From an uncultured Oscillospiraceae bacterium (lineage in GTDB: Bacteria > Bacillota > Clostridia > Oscillospirales > Oscillospiraceae), in NCBI GenBank assembly GCA_944386845.1, contig CALXCP010000002.1, positions 1 through 64,000 of the forward strand: a stretch of 64,000 nucleotides of DNA, written 5' to 3'. A program made the translations under genes and the position numbers. Positions 50,719-59,287 of this stretch are shown piece after piece. Each line of letters opens with the position of its first letter. Positions within the stretch are counted from its first letter, which is position 1. The notes beneath the pieces are model-generated. The model saw only the letters and a program-made list of their open reading frames with translations. It was not told the DNA's origin and did no database searches.

Positions 50719-51486
50719 ATGAACGAGACGACGAAGATCCTGATCGCGGACGCGGACGCGGAGTTCCGACAGCTGCTGGCCGAAGCCATGGAGGAGGCGC
50801 CTCAGCTCCAGGTGGTGGGGCAGACGGACGACGGCGACGAGGTGCTGCCCCTGGCGGAGGAGCTCCGGCCTGACGTGGTGGTCATGGACCTGCAGCTGCT
50901 CCACACGGACGGGGTGGAGGTGCTTCGGAAGCTGAACCGGCTGGAGACCGGCCGCCGGCCCCGGGTGCTGGTGATCTCTGCCTATGCCCGGGGCGCCGTG
51001 GGCGAGGTGGCTGCCCGGGCGGGGGCGGATTACCAGATGCTCAAGCCCTGCAAGGCCGCGGCGGTGGCCGAGCGTATCCAGGACCTGGCCGGGGCTGCCC
51101 CGGAGGGGAACGGGGAGCAGGACCGGCGGGCCCGGCTGGAGAGCCGGGTCACCGCCATCATCCATGAGATCGGAGTGCCCGCCCACATCAAGAGATACCG
51201 CTACCTCCGGGAGGCCATCCTCATCGCGGTGGAGGACCGGGAGGTCATCAACGCGGTGACCAAGGTGCTCTACCCCGAGGTGGCCAAGCGGTATAGCACC
51301 ACCGCCAGCCGGGTGGAGCGGGCCATCCGCCACGCCATCGAGGTGGCCTGGGACCGGGGCGACCTGGAGACGCTGCAGAAGTACTTCGGGTATACCGTCT
51401 CCCTTGCAAAAGGGAAGCCCACCAACAGCGAGTTCGTCGCCATGATCGCCGACCGGCTCCAGCTCCAGGACCGCGTGGTCCACTGA
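50719..51486 (+). CDS. spo0A: Sporulation master regulator Spo0A
   Basis: Response regulator that starts sporulation when phosphorylated. 255 residues: receiver domain (1-125) with phospho-acceptor Asp57 (VVVMDLQLL), Ser87 and Lys109; effector domain (about 140-255) with the family's conserved DNA-binding helices ([47 protein letters not shown]). The usual acidic pair at the metal site is Asp11-Ala12 here instead of Asp-Asp, a variant worth noting. AAAGGATG precedes the ATG. Terminator follows. Confidence 0.97.
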   Translation: MNETTKILIADADAEFRQLLAEAMEEAPQLQVVGQTDDGDEVLPLAEELRPDVVVMDLQLLHTDGVEVLRKLNRLETGRRPRVLVISAYARGAVGEVAARAGADYQMLKPCKAAAVAERIQDLAGAAPEGNGEQDRRARLESRVTAIIHEIGVPAHIKRYRYLREAILIAVEDREVINAVTKVLYPEVAKRYSTTASRVERAIRHAIEVAWDRGDLETLQKYFGYTVSLAKGKPTNSEFVAMIADRLQLQDRVVH

Positions 51487-51513
51487 GAGCGGCCCGGCCC
51501 TACAGCGGCGCCT

Positions 51514-51553
51514 GCCCCGCCGCCCGGATACCGTCCGGGCGGCGGGGCTTTTT
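51514..51553 (+). terminator. Terminator of spo0A
   Basis: Perfect 15-bp stem (51514-51528 with 51534-51548), loop TACCG, then TTTTT. Confidence 0.93.
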
Positions 51554-51650
51554 CTCGTCCGGGAGAGGGCACGGCGGGGTGCCAATTCGTGGAGATCCGC
51601 TCGGATCTTGTATATTTCGCCTATTTCATCTATTTCTAAGTGGGAAACTC

Positions 51651-51678
51651 TTGCTTTTTCTGCTAACTGCTTTATAAT
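51651..51678 (+). promoter_or_regulatory. Promoter of the zinc-ribbon/ABC cluster
   Basis: TTGCTT (51651-51656), 16 bp, TATAAT (51673-51678), in an AT-rich stretch about 75 bp before the first gene. Confidence 0.75.
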
Positions 51679-51751
51679 AGAAATTGATCATGCCGGCCGC
51701 GCCGCCGGTCCGCCGGGGGCGCGACGGAACGATGGAAGGAGAGAATGAAGC

Positions 51752-54031
51752 ATGTTCTGTAAAAACTGTGGCAAAGAGCTTCCTGAAAGCGCGAAATTCT
51801 GCAGTTCCTGTGGGACCCCGGTCGCTCCGGCACCAGAGGAGCCGGAGGGGCAGCGCCCCGCTGAGGATGCGGCCCCTGCTCCCGAGAGCGCCCCGGTCAC
51901 CGAGGAGCCCGCTGTGACAGCTGGGGAGAGCACACAGACTGCCGCGGACGGCGCTGCCGCCGGTACGGCGGCCGTAGGGGCAGAGGCTGCCGGCGCGGAG
52001 ACTGCCGGCGCCGCCGACGCCGGCAAGCGCCGGGGCAAGAGCGGCCTGTTTCTGCTGATCGCAGGCGTGGTGGTGGTCGTCCTGGTCATCGTTCTGCTGG
52101 TCAAGCTGCTGGGCGGAGCGATCGGCGGCGGGAGCCGGACCCAGGCCTTCGCCTACCTCAACGACGATTATGAGCTGTTGTATCTGTCCGATCTGAAGGA
52201 GAAGACCGAGGCTCTGGAGATCACCGACGAGGCTGACTACGGCGCCGACGTCCAGTTCTCCCCCAACGCCAAGACCCTGTATTTCCTGGACGGGGACAGC
52301 ACTCTGTACACCATCCCCGTGTCTGAACTGAAGGACAACGGCCGCCCCGATCGTATCGCCCGGGACGTGGAGACCTTCTGGGTGCTGGACACCGGGAACG
52401 TGGTCTACCTGGAGTATGACGGGGAGTATGAGGCCTCCATGTACGATGGCGAGGAGAGCTACACCCTGGCCAAGAACTTCTACAACTGGCGGATCGGCGA
52501 CGATGACAAGACCTTCTACTATGTGGAGCGGGACCCCGACGACGGCATCATGACCCTTTTCAGCGTGCCCATCTCCAGGGACGGCGAGAACCAGGAGAAG
52601 GAGCTGCTGGACGGCGCCACCGACATCTACACCAGCTACGACGCCGACCTGCTGGTCTACGCGGAGGATGACTACGATCCCGACGCGGCCTACACAGAGG
52701 ACTATGACTTCAACACCATGACCGTCTACTCCTGCAAGCCCGGCGAGGAGCCCACCGAGCTGGTCAGAGATGTCTACGACATCACCGACGTGAAGGTGGA
52801 CGGCGGCAAGGTGAGCTTCTACTACTACATCCAGGAGAATGAGAAGCGCACCCTGTACGACTTTGTCACCGACAGCATGGCCGCCCAGGACGCCCAGATC
52901 CTGGCCGAGGAGCTGGAATATCCCGCCTTCGACGACTTCTACCCCGACGAGGCCTACTTCGACGGTACCTCCTGGTACTACACCACCTACAGCGGGGAGA
53001 CCTTCCCCCTCTCCGCCGAGCAGATCGCGGAGTACGTCCCCGATGTCCCCCTGTCTGAGCTGGACGAGTATACGGCGTGGAACGTGGCCTATGAGGTGGC
53101 CGAGGCCAGCTATGATGCGGCCTATGAGGAGTACAGCACCAAGTACGATGAGTGGTACGCCGCCAGTGACCGCCAGTACATCCGCGAGAAACTGCAGGAG
53201 ATCACTTACGGCCAGAGCTCTTACAGCCTGTACCACTATACCGGCAGCGCCGACAGCGAGCCCATCGCCACCGACATAAACCCCAGCCAGCTGGTCACCA
53301 GCAACGGCGTGTTCCTCTACCAGAAGAACACCGAGGCGGGCGGCAAGGTGGCCGACGTGGCCGACCTGGACTATTACAGCGACATCTACGACCTGCTGGA
53401 GACCGGCAGCGCCGAGGGCGCCGTCTGGTACCAGAACGTGGGCGACACCGAGAGCCCCTTTGAATTCGACGACGAGGAGACTACCGTGGCCCGCATGTGT
53501 GTCCTGAACGACAAGGAAGTGGTCCTCTACGTCCATGAGGGCGGCCAGTCCGCCCTGCTGTCCTACAGCTTGGGGGCCAATGCCCTGACCTTCACCGACA
53601 CCATCCTGGACGACGACTTCGCCGGCCTGACCCAGAGCGAGGACACCAAGGGCAACGACGTGCTCTACCTTTTCACCGACGTGGACGGCGAGAGCTACGG
53701 CGACTTCAGCTGCTATGCCAACGGGGAGCTGACCGTGGTGGCCAAGGAGGTCCTGGGGGCCATCGTCCTGGACGAGAGCGGCACCACCTATGTGGTCACC
53801 GACCTCAGCAGCAGCGCCGCCGAGCTGTCTCTGGTCGACGGCGGGGACCTGGTCACCGTCAGCGACGAGCTCACCAGCGACCCCGTGTTCCTGGAGGACA
53901 AGCAGCTGCTGTACGTCTGCGACGGCGACCTGTACGTGTGGGACGGCAAAGAGGAGCGCCGGGTGGCCAGAGACGTGGAGGCCTTCTGGGCCGCCGTGGA
54001 GCTGTCCTACAACACCTACAGCCCCTACTGA
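51752..54031 (+). CDS. Zinc-ribbon membrane protein with large repeat domain
   Basis: 759 residues. Residues 1-24 form a zinc ribbon (Cys3, Cys6, Cys17, Cys20). A Glu/Ala/Pro-rich linker (25-90) and one membrane helix (about 97-120) lead to a 640-residue extracellular part very rich in Asp, Tyr and Glu. It contains repeats such as LLYLSDLKEKTEALEIT, TLYFLDGDSTLYTIPVS and DLLVYAEDDYDPDA, the pattern of a TolB/DUF5050-like beta-propeller, and a helical stretch near 450-480. The ribbon is cytoplasmic and the propeller outside. First gene of the cluster. GGAGAG precedes the ATG. Confidence 0.8.
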   Translation: MFCKNCGKELPESAKFCSSCGTPVAPAPEEPEGQRPAEDAAPAPESAPVTEEPAVTAGESTQTAADGAAAGTAAVGAEAAGAETAGAADAGKRRGKSGLFLLIAGVVVVVLVIVLLVKLLGGAIGGGSRTQAFAYLNDDYELLYLSDLKEKTEALEITDEADYGADVQFSPNAKTLYFLDGDSTLYTIPVSELKDNGRPDRIARDVETFWVLDTGNVVYLEYDGEYEASMYDGEESYTLAKNFYNWRIGDDDKTFYYVERDPDDGIMTLFSVPISRDGENQEKELLDGATDIYTSYDADLLVYAEDDYDPDAAYTEDYDFNTMTVYSCKPGEEPTELVRDVYDITDVKVDGGKVSFYYYIQENEKRTLYDFVTDSMAAQDAQILAEELEYPAFDDFYPDEAYFDGTSWYYTTYSGETFPLSAEQIAEYVPDVPLSELDEYTAWNVAYEVAEASYDAAYEEYSTKYDEWYAASDRQYIREKLQEITYGQSSYSLYHYTGSADSEPIATDINPSQLVTSNGVFLYQKNTEAGGKVADVADLDYYSDIYDLLETGSAEGAVWYQNVGDTESPFEFDDEETTVARMCVLNDKEVVLYVHEGGQSALLSYSLGANALTFTDTILDDDFAGLTQSEDTKGNDVLYLFTDVDGESYGDFSCYANGELTVVAKEVLGAIVLDESGTTYVVTDLSSSAAELSLVDGGDLVTVSDELTSDPVFLEDKQLLYVCDGDLYVWDGKEERRVARDVEAFWAAVELSYNTYSPY

Positions 54032-54067
54032 TCCCGGAGATACAGCCATCGAGAAGGAGAGAAAACC

Positions 54068-54481
54068 ATGGCAATGTTTGACAGCTTGAAGGATACCTTG
54101 AACAAGAGCGTGGCCGCCGTCAGCGTCAAGTCCGAGAACCTGGTGGAGAGCAGCCGCATCAAGTCGGCCATCAGCAACGCACAGAAAAAGATGGAGGGGG
54201 AGCTCAGCGCTCTGGGCAGCAAGTTTTACCGCAGCTGGCAGGGCGGCCAGGCCAGCGTGGAGGCCTTTGCCGACGACTTCGCCCGCATCCAGGGCATCGA
54301 GAAGGAGATCGAGACGCTGAAGGGCCGCCTGGACCAGCTCAAGGCGGAGGAGGACAAGATCCTGGGCGGCGGCCAGAAGCCGGCCGCCCCCGCTGCCGGC
54401 ACCATCTTCTGCACCAACTGCGGCAAGGCTCTGCCGGCGGGCAGCCATTTCTGTGACGAGTGCGGCACCCCCGTGGGCTGA
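54068..54481 (+). CDS. Coiled-coil zinc-ribbon protein
   Basis: 137 residues, soluble. N-terminal helices (MFDSLKDTLNKSVAAVSVKSENLVESS), a coiled coil (about 70-100, IQGIEKEIETLKGRLDQLKAEED), and a C-terminal zinc ribbon with Cys115, Cys118, Cys129, Cys132. This is the mirror image of its neighbours, whose ribbons are N-terminal. Possibly a cytoplasmic adaptor. GAAGGAGAG precedes the ATG. Confidence 0.8.
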   Translation: MAMFDSLKDTLNKSVAAVSVKSENLVESSRIKSAISNAQKKMEGELSALGSKFYRSWQGGQASVEAFADDFARIQGIEKEIETLKGRLDQLKAEEDKILGGGQKPAAPAAGTIFCTNCGKALPAGSHFCDECGTPVG

Positions 54482-54488
54482 GTGACCC

Positions 54489-55118
54489 ATGCTGGAGGTA
54501 CGCCACCTGAGCAAGAGCTACGGCGGGCGGCAGGTGCTGGCTCCGATCGGCTTCTGCCTGCCGCCCGGCCAGTGCCTCGGCCTGGCGGGAAGCAACGGCT
54601 CCGGAAAATCCACCCTGCTCCGGCTGCTGGCCCAGATCCAGCGGCCGGACAGCGGGGACGTCCTGTATGAGGGACGGTCCGTCCTGGGGGACCGGCAGTT
54701 CCTCCGCCGCCGGCTGGGCTATGTGCCCCAGAGCGCCGAGCTGGCCCCGGAGCTCACCGTCCGGCAGCAGCTCACCCTGTGGCAGCGGGCCTGTGACCTT
54801 GCGGGCCCCCTCCCCGGCGACATCCTGGAGCTGCTGGGGCTGGAGGAGCTGCTCCCCCGACCCGTCCGGGCCCTCTCCGGCGGCATGGCCCAGCGGGTGA
54901 GCATCGCCATGGCCCTGCTCTCCCGTCCGGAGCTGCTGCTGATGGACGAGGCCACCGCCGGTCTGGACCGGGACTATGTCCCCCGCCTGCTGGACTGGCT
55001 GGAGGACTTCACGGCCCGGGGCGGCTCCCTCATCTGGTGCACCCACCGCAGGGAGGAGCTGGACCGCCTGTGTGGCGCTGTCCTCCATCTGGAGGACGGG
55101 CGGCTCCTGCCCGGCTGA
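54489..55118 (+). CDS. ABC transporter ATP-binding protein
   Basis: 209 residues, compact. Walker A is GSNGSGKST, the signature is LSGGMAQRVSIAMALLSRPE and Walker B is LLLMDEATAGLD; Q-loop in YVPQSAELAPELTV. No extra C-terminal domain. Begins seven bases after the adaptor stop. The two membrane proteins at 56873 and 58081 are the probable permeases, with one zinc-ribbon gene in between. Confidence 0.94.
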   Translation: MLEVRHLSKSYGGRQVLAPIGFCLPPGQCLGLAGSNGSGKSTLLRLLAQIQRPDSGDVLYEGRSVLGDRQFLRRRLGYVPQSAELAPELTVRQQLTLWQRACDLAGPLPGDILELLGLEELLPRPVRALSGGMAQRVSIAMALLSRPELLLMDEATAGLDRDYVPRLLDWLEDFTARGGSLIWCTHRREELDRLCGAVLHLEDGRLLPG

Positions 55119-55143
55119 AAACTGAATTTGGGAGGCGAGAAGT

Positions 55144-56865
55144 ATGAAGTGTTCAAAATGCGGAAGCGACCTGCGCCCCGGCGCCAAATTCTGCCCTCAG
55201 TGCGGGACGGTCGTCGAGGCCGCCGGCGCGGCGGAGGACCGGGAGCGGACGGCCGCCCCCGAGGCCGGGACCGCCGGACCCCAGGCGGCCGCTTCTGTGG
55301 GCGGCGCGGCCCCCACGGGCGGGAAGCGCCGGGGCCTGGGCCTGATCGTGATGGCTGCCGTGGTGGTGGTCGCCCTGGTGGCCGTGATCGCTGTGGCGGC
55401 GGGCGCCCTGTTCTCCTCCCCCCAGGACAAGGTGGAGAAGGCGTTCGACAAGACGGCGAGCGCCTATGCCGAACTCGATGAGGCCATGGGGCTGCCCGAC
55501 CTGACCCAGCTGGCCGAGCAGCAGTCTATGACCCAGCGCCTGTCCCTGGAGCTGGCCAGCATCAACGAGCAGCTAACGGGCATGGACCTGTCCGCCCTGA
55601 AGGGCCTGGGCCTGCGGGTGGACACCGACTATGACCTCCCGGCCCGGAAGCTGGCCGCCGAGGTGGCGGCCTATTGGGACACCGATGAGCTCATCAGCGC
55701 CTGGCTCCTGCTGGAGGACAACGGGCTTTATCTCTCGGTGCCCCAGATCGCCGACGATGTCTACGGCGTGGACACCACCACCATGGGGGCCGACCTGGCC
55801 GCCCTGACCGGGGAGGACATGGTGGAGACCCTGGGCTTCAACTTCTTTGACCTGATCGACCTGGCTGCCCCCGCCCCTGAGACCACGCAGGAGATGGAGC
55901 AGGCCCTGGACCAGGCCGCCAGAGACCTGCTGGAGGCCATGGAGGTGGAGAAGGCCGGCTCCGAGACCATCGACGTCAACGGAAAGAACGTCAAGGCCAA
56001 CGCCTTCGACATACTGATCCCCCAGGAGGCCATGGAGGACTACGCCGACGCCCTGCTGGACGCCGCGCAGACGGTGGACTACATGGACCTCTATGAGGAG
56101 CTGCTGGAGGCCATGGGCATGCCCAAGGAGCTGATCGAAAGCGCCATGTCCTCCATGGGCGGCGACCCCTATCGGGAGATGTTCCGGCAGACGTCCGACG
56201 GCATCGGCGCCGTCCTGGACGAGCTGGGCGATCTGGAGCTGACCGCCTATCTGAGCGACGGCCACCTGGCCGCCCTGGTGTACGATGACCACGGCCTGGA
56301 GGTCGGCCTGTATCTGGGCGGCGGCGAGCAGTATGTGGACGACCTGTCCCTGGAGATCTCCGTGGACGGCGACCGGATCCTCCTGGAGTCCTCCGGCGAC
56401 CACAGCGGGAAGAGCGGCGTTTTCACCGATGAGACGGTGCTCCGCCTCCAGAGCGGCGGGGAGACCGTGTTCCGGCTCACCTCCGAGTTCAGCTACGACC
56501 CCAAGGCGGAGGACAACGGCCTCTTCTGGGAGATCTCGGTGGACGACCTGGGCTCCCTCAGCATCGAGGGGCAGATGACCACCACCAAAAACTCCCTGGA
56601 GCTGGTGCTGGAGGATATCTCCGTCAAGGCCATGGGCATGGAGCTGGTGGCCCTGGAGGCCGAGTACTATGTGGGCCCCTGTGAGGGGATCGAGCTGTCC
56701 GCCGACGGCGCGGTGATGCTTCTGGAGATGAGCGAGTCGGAGCTGTATGACCTGGGCATGGAGCTGGAGGCCAATGCAGAGGATTGGGCCTACGGTTTGC
56801 AGGAGCTGCTCTACGACAGGCTCCCTGAGGAGCTGCTGTGGGCGCTGATGTACAGCTACTATTGA
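55144..56865 (+). CDS. Zinc-ribbon membrane protein, DUF6583-like
   Basis: 573 residues. N-terminal zinc ribbon (Cys3, Cys6, Cys17, Cys20), Ala/Gly-rich linker, one membrane helix (about 66-90), then an acidic extracellular domain of about 480 residues with alternating helices and beta strands (e.g. LDQAARDLLEAMEVEKAGSETIDVNGKNVKA, LYLGGGEQYVDDLSLEISVDGD). Family assignment is uncertain. Same architecture as the 759-residue protein, so probably a paired component. GGGAGG precedes the ATG. Confidence 0.78.
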   Translation: MKCSKCGSDLRPGAKFCPQCGTVVEAAGAAEDRERTAAPEAGTAGPQAAASVGGAAPTGGKRRGLGLIVMAAVVVVALVAVIAVAAGALFSSPQDKVEKAFDKTASAYAELDEAMGLPDLTQLAEQQSMTQRLSLELASINEQLTGMDLSALKGLGLRVDTDYDLPARKLAAEVAAYWDTDELISAWLLLEDNGLYLSVPQIADDVYGVDTTTMGADLAALTGEDMVETLGFNFFDLIDLAAPAPETTQEMEQALDQAARDLLEAMEVEKAGSETIDVNGKNVKANAFDILIPQEAMEDYADALLDAAQTVDYMDLYEELLEAMGMPKELIESAMSSMGGDPYREMFRQTSDGIGAVLDELGDLELTAYLSDGHLAALVYDDHGLEVGLYLGGGEQYVDDLSLEISVDGDRILLESSGDHSGKSGVFTDETVLRLQSGGETVFRLTSEFSYDPKAEDNGLFWEISVDDLGSLSIEGQMTTTKNSLELVLEDISVKAMGMELVALEAEYYVGPCEGIELSADGAVMLLEMSESELYDLGMELEANAEDWAYGLQELLYDRLPEELLWALMYSYY

Positions 56866-56872
56866 GGACCGG

Positions 56873-58084
56873 ATGAGAGCGCTGCGCTTTTTCACGGTCA
56901 GTGTCCGATACACCCTGGGTAAGTTCTGCCAGCAGCGTTGGCTGCTGGCAGGGCTTATCCTTTTATGCTTTCTGCTGCCCCTGGCGGCGGGGCAGGCGGC
57001 CGGCCGGCTCCTGTCCCGGGGGGTGGATTTCTCGGGGGTCACCCTGGCCATCTCCGCCCCCGAGGGGGACGATACCCCCGCTCTGCTGGAGCAGTACATG
57101 GGCGGGATGGAGGACATCCGCCAGTACTGCACCGTCCTGGCCATGGAGGAGGGGGAGGCCCTGGACGCCCTGGAGGCGGGGGAGGTCACCGCGGTGCTGA
57201 TCCTTCCGGAGGGGTTCATCCGGGGGGTGATGTACGGGTATGACCCCGACCTGCGGCTGGTGGTGGCCGGGGAGCGGCCGCTGGAGTCCCTGCTCCTGCT
57301 GTGGGTGGGCCAGAGCGCCAGCGATATCCTGGCCGCCTTCCAAGGCGGGGTATACGCCGTGCTGGATCTGTATGACCAGTTCCCGCCCCCCGGCCTGGAC
57401 CGGGACCGGGTGCTGGTGGACATCAACCTGGAGTACATCTCCCTGGCCCTGGGCCGGGAGGACATGTTTCAGCCCCAGCAGATCTCGGCCACCGGCGTCC
57501 TGCCCGTGCCCCTGCACTACGCCCTGGCGCTGCTGGCCTACTTCGCCCTGTCCGCCGCCCCCCTGTTCGTGCCGGTGTACAGCGGCGGCTGGCTGCGGGT
57601 CCAGCGGCGGCTGCGCTGTGTGGGCCGGAGCTGCGCGCCGGGCTACCTCAGCGGCGTGACGGTGGGAGGGCTGGCCCTGTTTTTGCTGCTGGCTCCGGCC
57701 GTGCTGCTGGCGGGCGGCGGAGCGGCGCCGGGGCCCATACTGGCCGCGGCGGCGGGGATGGCCCTGTTCTGCTCTCTGTTCTGCGCCCTGTGTTGCCTGG
57801 CGGCGGGGAGCGCCGCCGGCTGCGGCATGCTGGCCTTTTTGATCTCGCTGGCCTCCCTGATCCTGGCGGGCGGCGTCCTGCCTCCCGTCCTGCTCCCCGG
57901 CCCCCTGCGGCAGCTGAGCGGGCTGTCCCCGGTGAGCTGGCTCATGGATCTGGCCGCCTGGCCCCTGGGCTATGACCCGGCGCCCGCCTCTCTGGCCGCC
58001 CTGGGGATCGGGACCGTGGGGATGGCTGCCCTGGGCCTGGCCCTGTACCGCCGCCGGGCCGACCGGCAGGAGGTGACGCCATGA
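56873..58084 (+). CDS. ABC-2-like permease A
   Basis: 403 residues: one N-terminal helix (about 22-42), a large extracellular domain (45-215), then five or six helices (217-385) in the usual ABC-2 layout. Starts with MRALRFFTVSVRYTLGKFCQQR. No substrate motif. Ends in an ATGA overlap with the next permease. Confidence 0.82.
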   Translation: MRALRFFTVSVRYTLGKFCQQRWLLAGLILLCFLLPLAAGQAAGRLLSRGVDFSGVTLAISAPEGDDTPALLEQYMGGMEDIRQYCTVLAMEEGEALDALEAGEVTAVLILPEGFIRGVMYGYDPDLRLVVAGERPLESLLLLWVGQSASDILAAFQGGVYAVLDLYDQFPPPGLDRDRVLVDINLEYISLALGREDMFQPQQISATGVLPVPLHYALALLAYFALSAAPLFVPVYSGGWLRVQRRLRCVGRSCAPGYLSGVTVGGLALFLLLAPAVLLAGGGAAPGPILAAAAGMALFCSLFCALCCLAAGSAAGCGMLAFLISLASLILAGGVLPPVLLPGPLRQLSGLSPVSWLMDLAAWPLGYDPAPASLAALGIGTVGMAALGLALYRRRADRQEVTP

Positions 58085-59205
58085 GAGCTTTGGGGACCTT
58101 TTTCCTGACCGCGCTCCGGGGCCAGCTGGCCAGCTGGCGGACCTGGTGCCTGCTGCTGCTCCTTCCCCTGATCGTGTTCGGAGCGGCCCGGCTGTCCCCG
58201 GCGGAGGAGGTGTCAGCCCCGGTCCAGGTGGGGGTGGTCCTGCCGGAGGAGGGCGGAGAGCGCTTCTGGTCCCTGCTGGAGGAGCGGTCGGGGACGGTGG
58301 TCACCTTCCGACAGACCGACGGGGAGACCGCCCGGCGGCAGGTGGCCACCGGGGCGTGGGACTGCGCCTTCCTGCTCCCGGATGACTTTGAGGAGCGGCT
58401 GTCCCGGGCGGAGCTCTACGAGCTGGTCACCCTGCTCACCGGCCCCGGCTCCACCGTCTACCCCGTGGTGCGGGAGACGGCGGCGGCCGTCCTGGCCCAG
58501 TGTGTCTCGCCCACGGTGGCGGAGCGCTATCTGCTCCGCAGCGGGATCGCCGATCAGGACACCATCGGGGCCATGCGGCCCAGGCTGCAGGAGGTCCTGG
58601 AGGAGCGGGTGCTGATCGCCATGGAGACGGCGGACGGCCGTCCGCTGGATCCCATCGCGCTGGCGGACAGCGGCCGGGACCAGCTCCTGGCCGGCCTGAC
58701 CGCCATCCTGCTGCTGATTTGGGCCCTTTTGATCGCCATGGATCTGGGCCGCTGGCTGGGCAGCCCCTTTGCCCGGCGGCTGGCCCCCCTGCGGAGGACC
58801 GGCTGGCTCATGCTGCCCCGGCTGGGGGCGGCGCTGATCCCCGCCCTGCTGGCCGGCTGGCTGGCCCTGCTGGCCGCGGGGCTGCCCGGCTACGTGCTCC
58901 CGCTGATCCCGTATCTGCTGCTGTGGGGAGGGGTGGGGGCGCTGCTGGCCCGGCGGCGGGCGCTGTGGTCCGCCCTGCCGGCGCTGCTGCCCTTCGTGCC
59001 TGTGGCGGGGGTGCTGCTCTCTCCCATGCTGCTGGACCTGTCCCAGATCTTCCCTGCCCTGGCCCCGGCGGTGCGCTGGGACCCCGTCACCCTCTATCTC
59101 CGGGCCGGGAGAGGCCAGTGGCAGGACGGGGCCCTGCTGGCCGCTCTGGCGGCGGTCCTCCTGCTGCTGTCCTGCCTGAGCGGACGCAGGGCCTCCGGGC
59201 GCTGA
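58081..59205 (+). CDS. ABC-2-like permease B
   Basis: 374 residues with the same plan as the preceding gene: helix (about 18-36), extracellular domain (40-195), then about six helices (200-370). Starts MRALGTFFLTALRGQLASWR. Likely forms a heterodimer with permease A and uses the ATPase at 54489. Last gene of the cluster. Confidence 0.82.
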   Translation: MRALGTFFLTALRGQLASWRTWCLLLLLPLIVFGAARLSPAEEVSAPVQVGVVLPEEGGERFWSLLEERSGTVVTFRQTDGETARRQVATGAWDCAFLLPDDFEERLSRAELYELVTLLTGPGSTVYPVVRETAAAVLAQCVSPTVAERYLLRSGIADQDTIGAMRPRLQEVLEERVLIAMETADGRPLDPIALADSGRDQLLAGLTAILLLIWALLIAMDLGRWLGSPFARRLAPLRRTGWLMLPRLGAALIPALLAGWLALLAAGLPGYVLPLIPYLLLWGGVGALLARRRALWSALPALLPFVPVAGVLLSPMLLDLSQIFPALAPAVRWDPVTLYLRAGRGQWQDGALLAALAAVLLLLSCLSGRRASGR

Positions 59206-59222
59206 GGGGAATGAAAATGTGG

Positions 59223-59262
59223 AGAGGCCGCGGCGGGCAAAGCTGCCCGCCGCGGCCTCTTG
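59223..59262. terminator. Terminator-like hairpin between convergent genes
   Basis: Perfect 16-bp stem (59223-59238 with 59245-59260), loop AAAGCT; weak T run. Confidence 0.75.
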
Positions 59263-59287
59263 TCCTGATTTGGGAAGCTGGGGCGCT

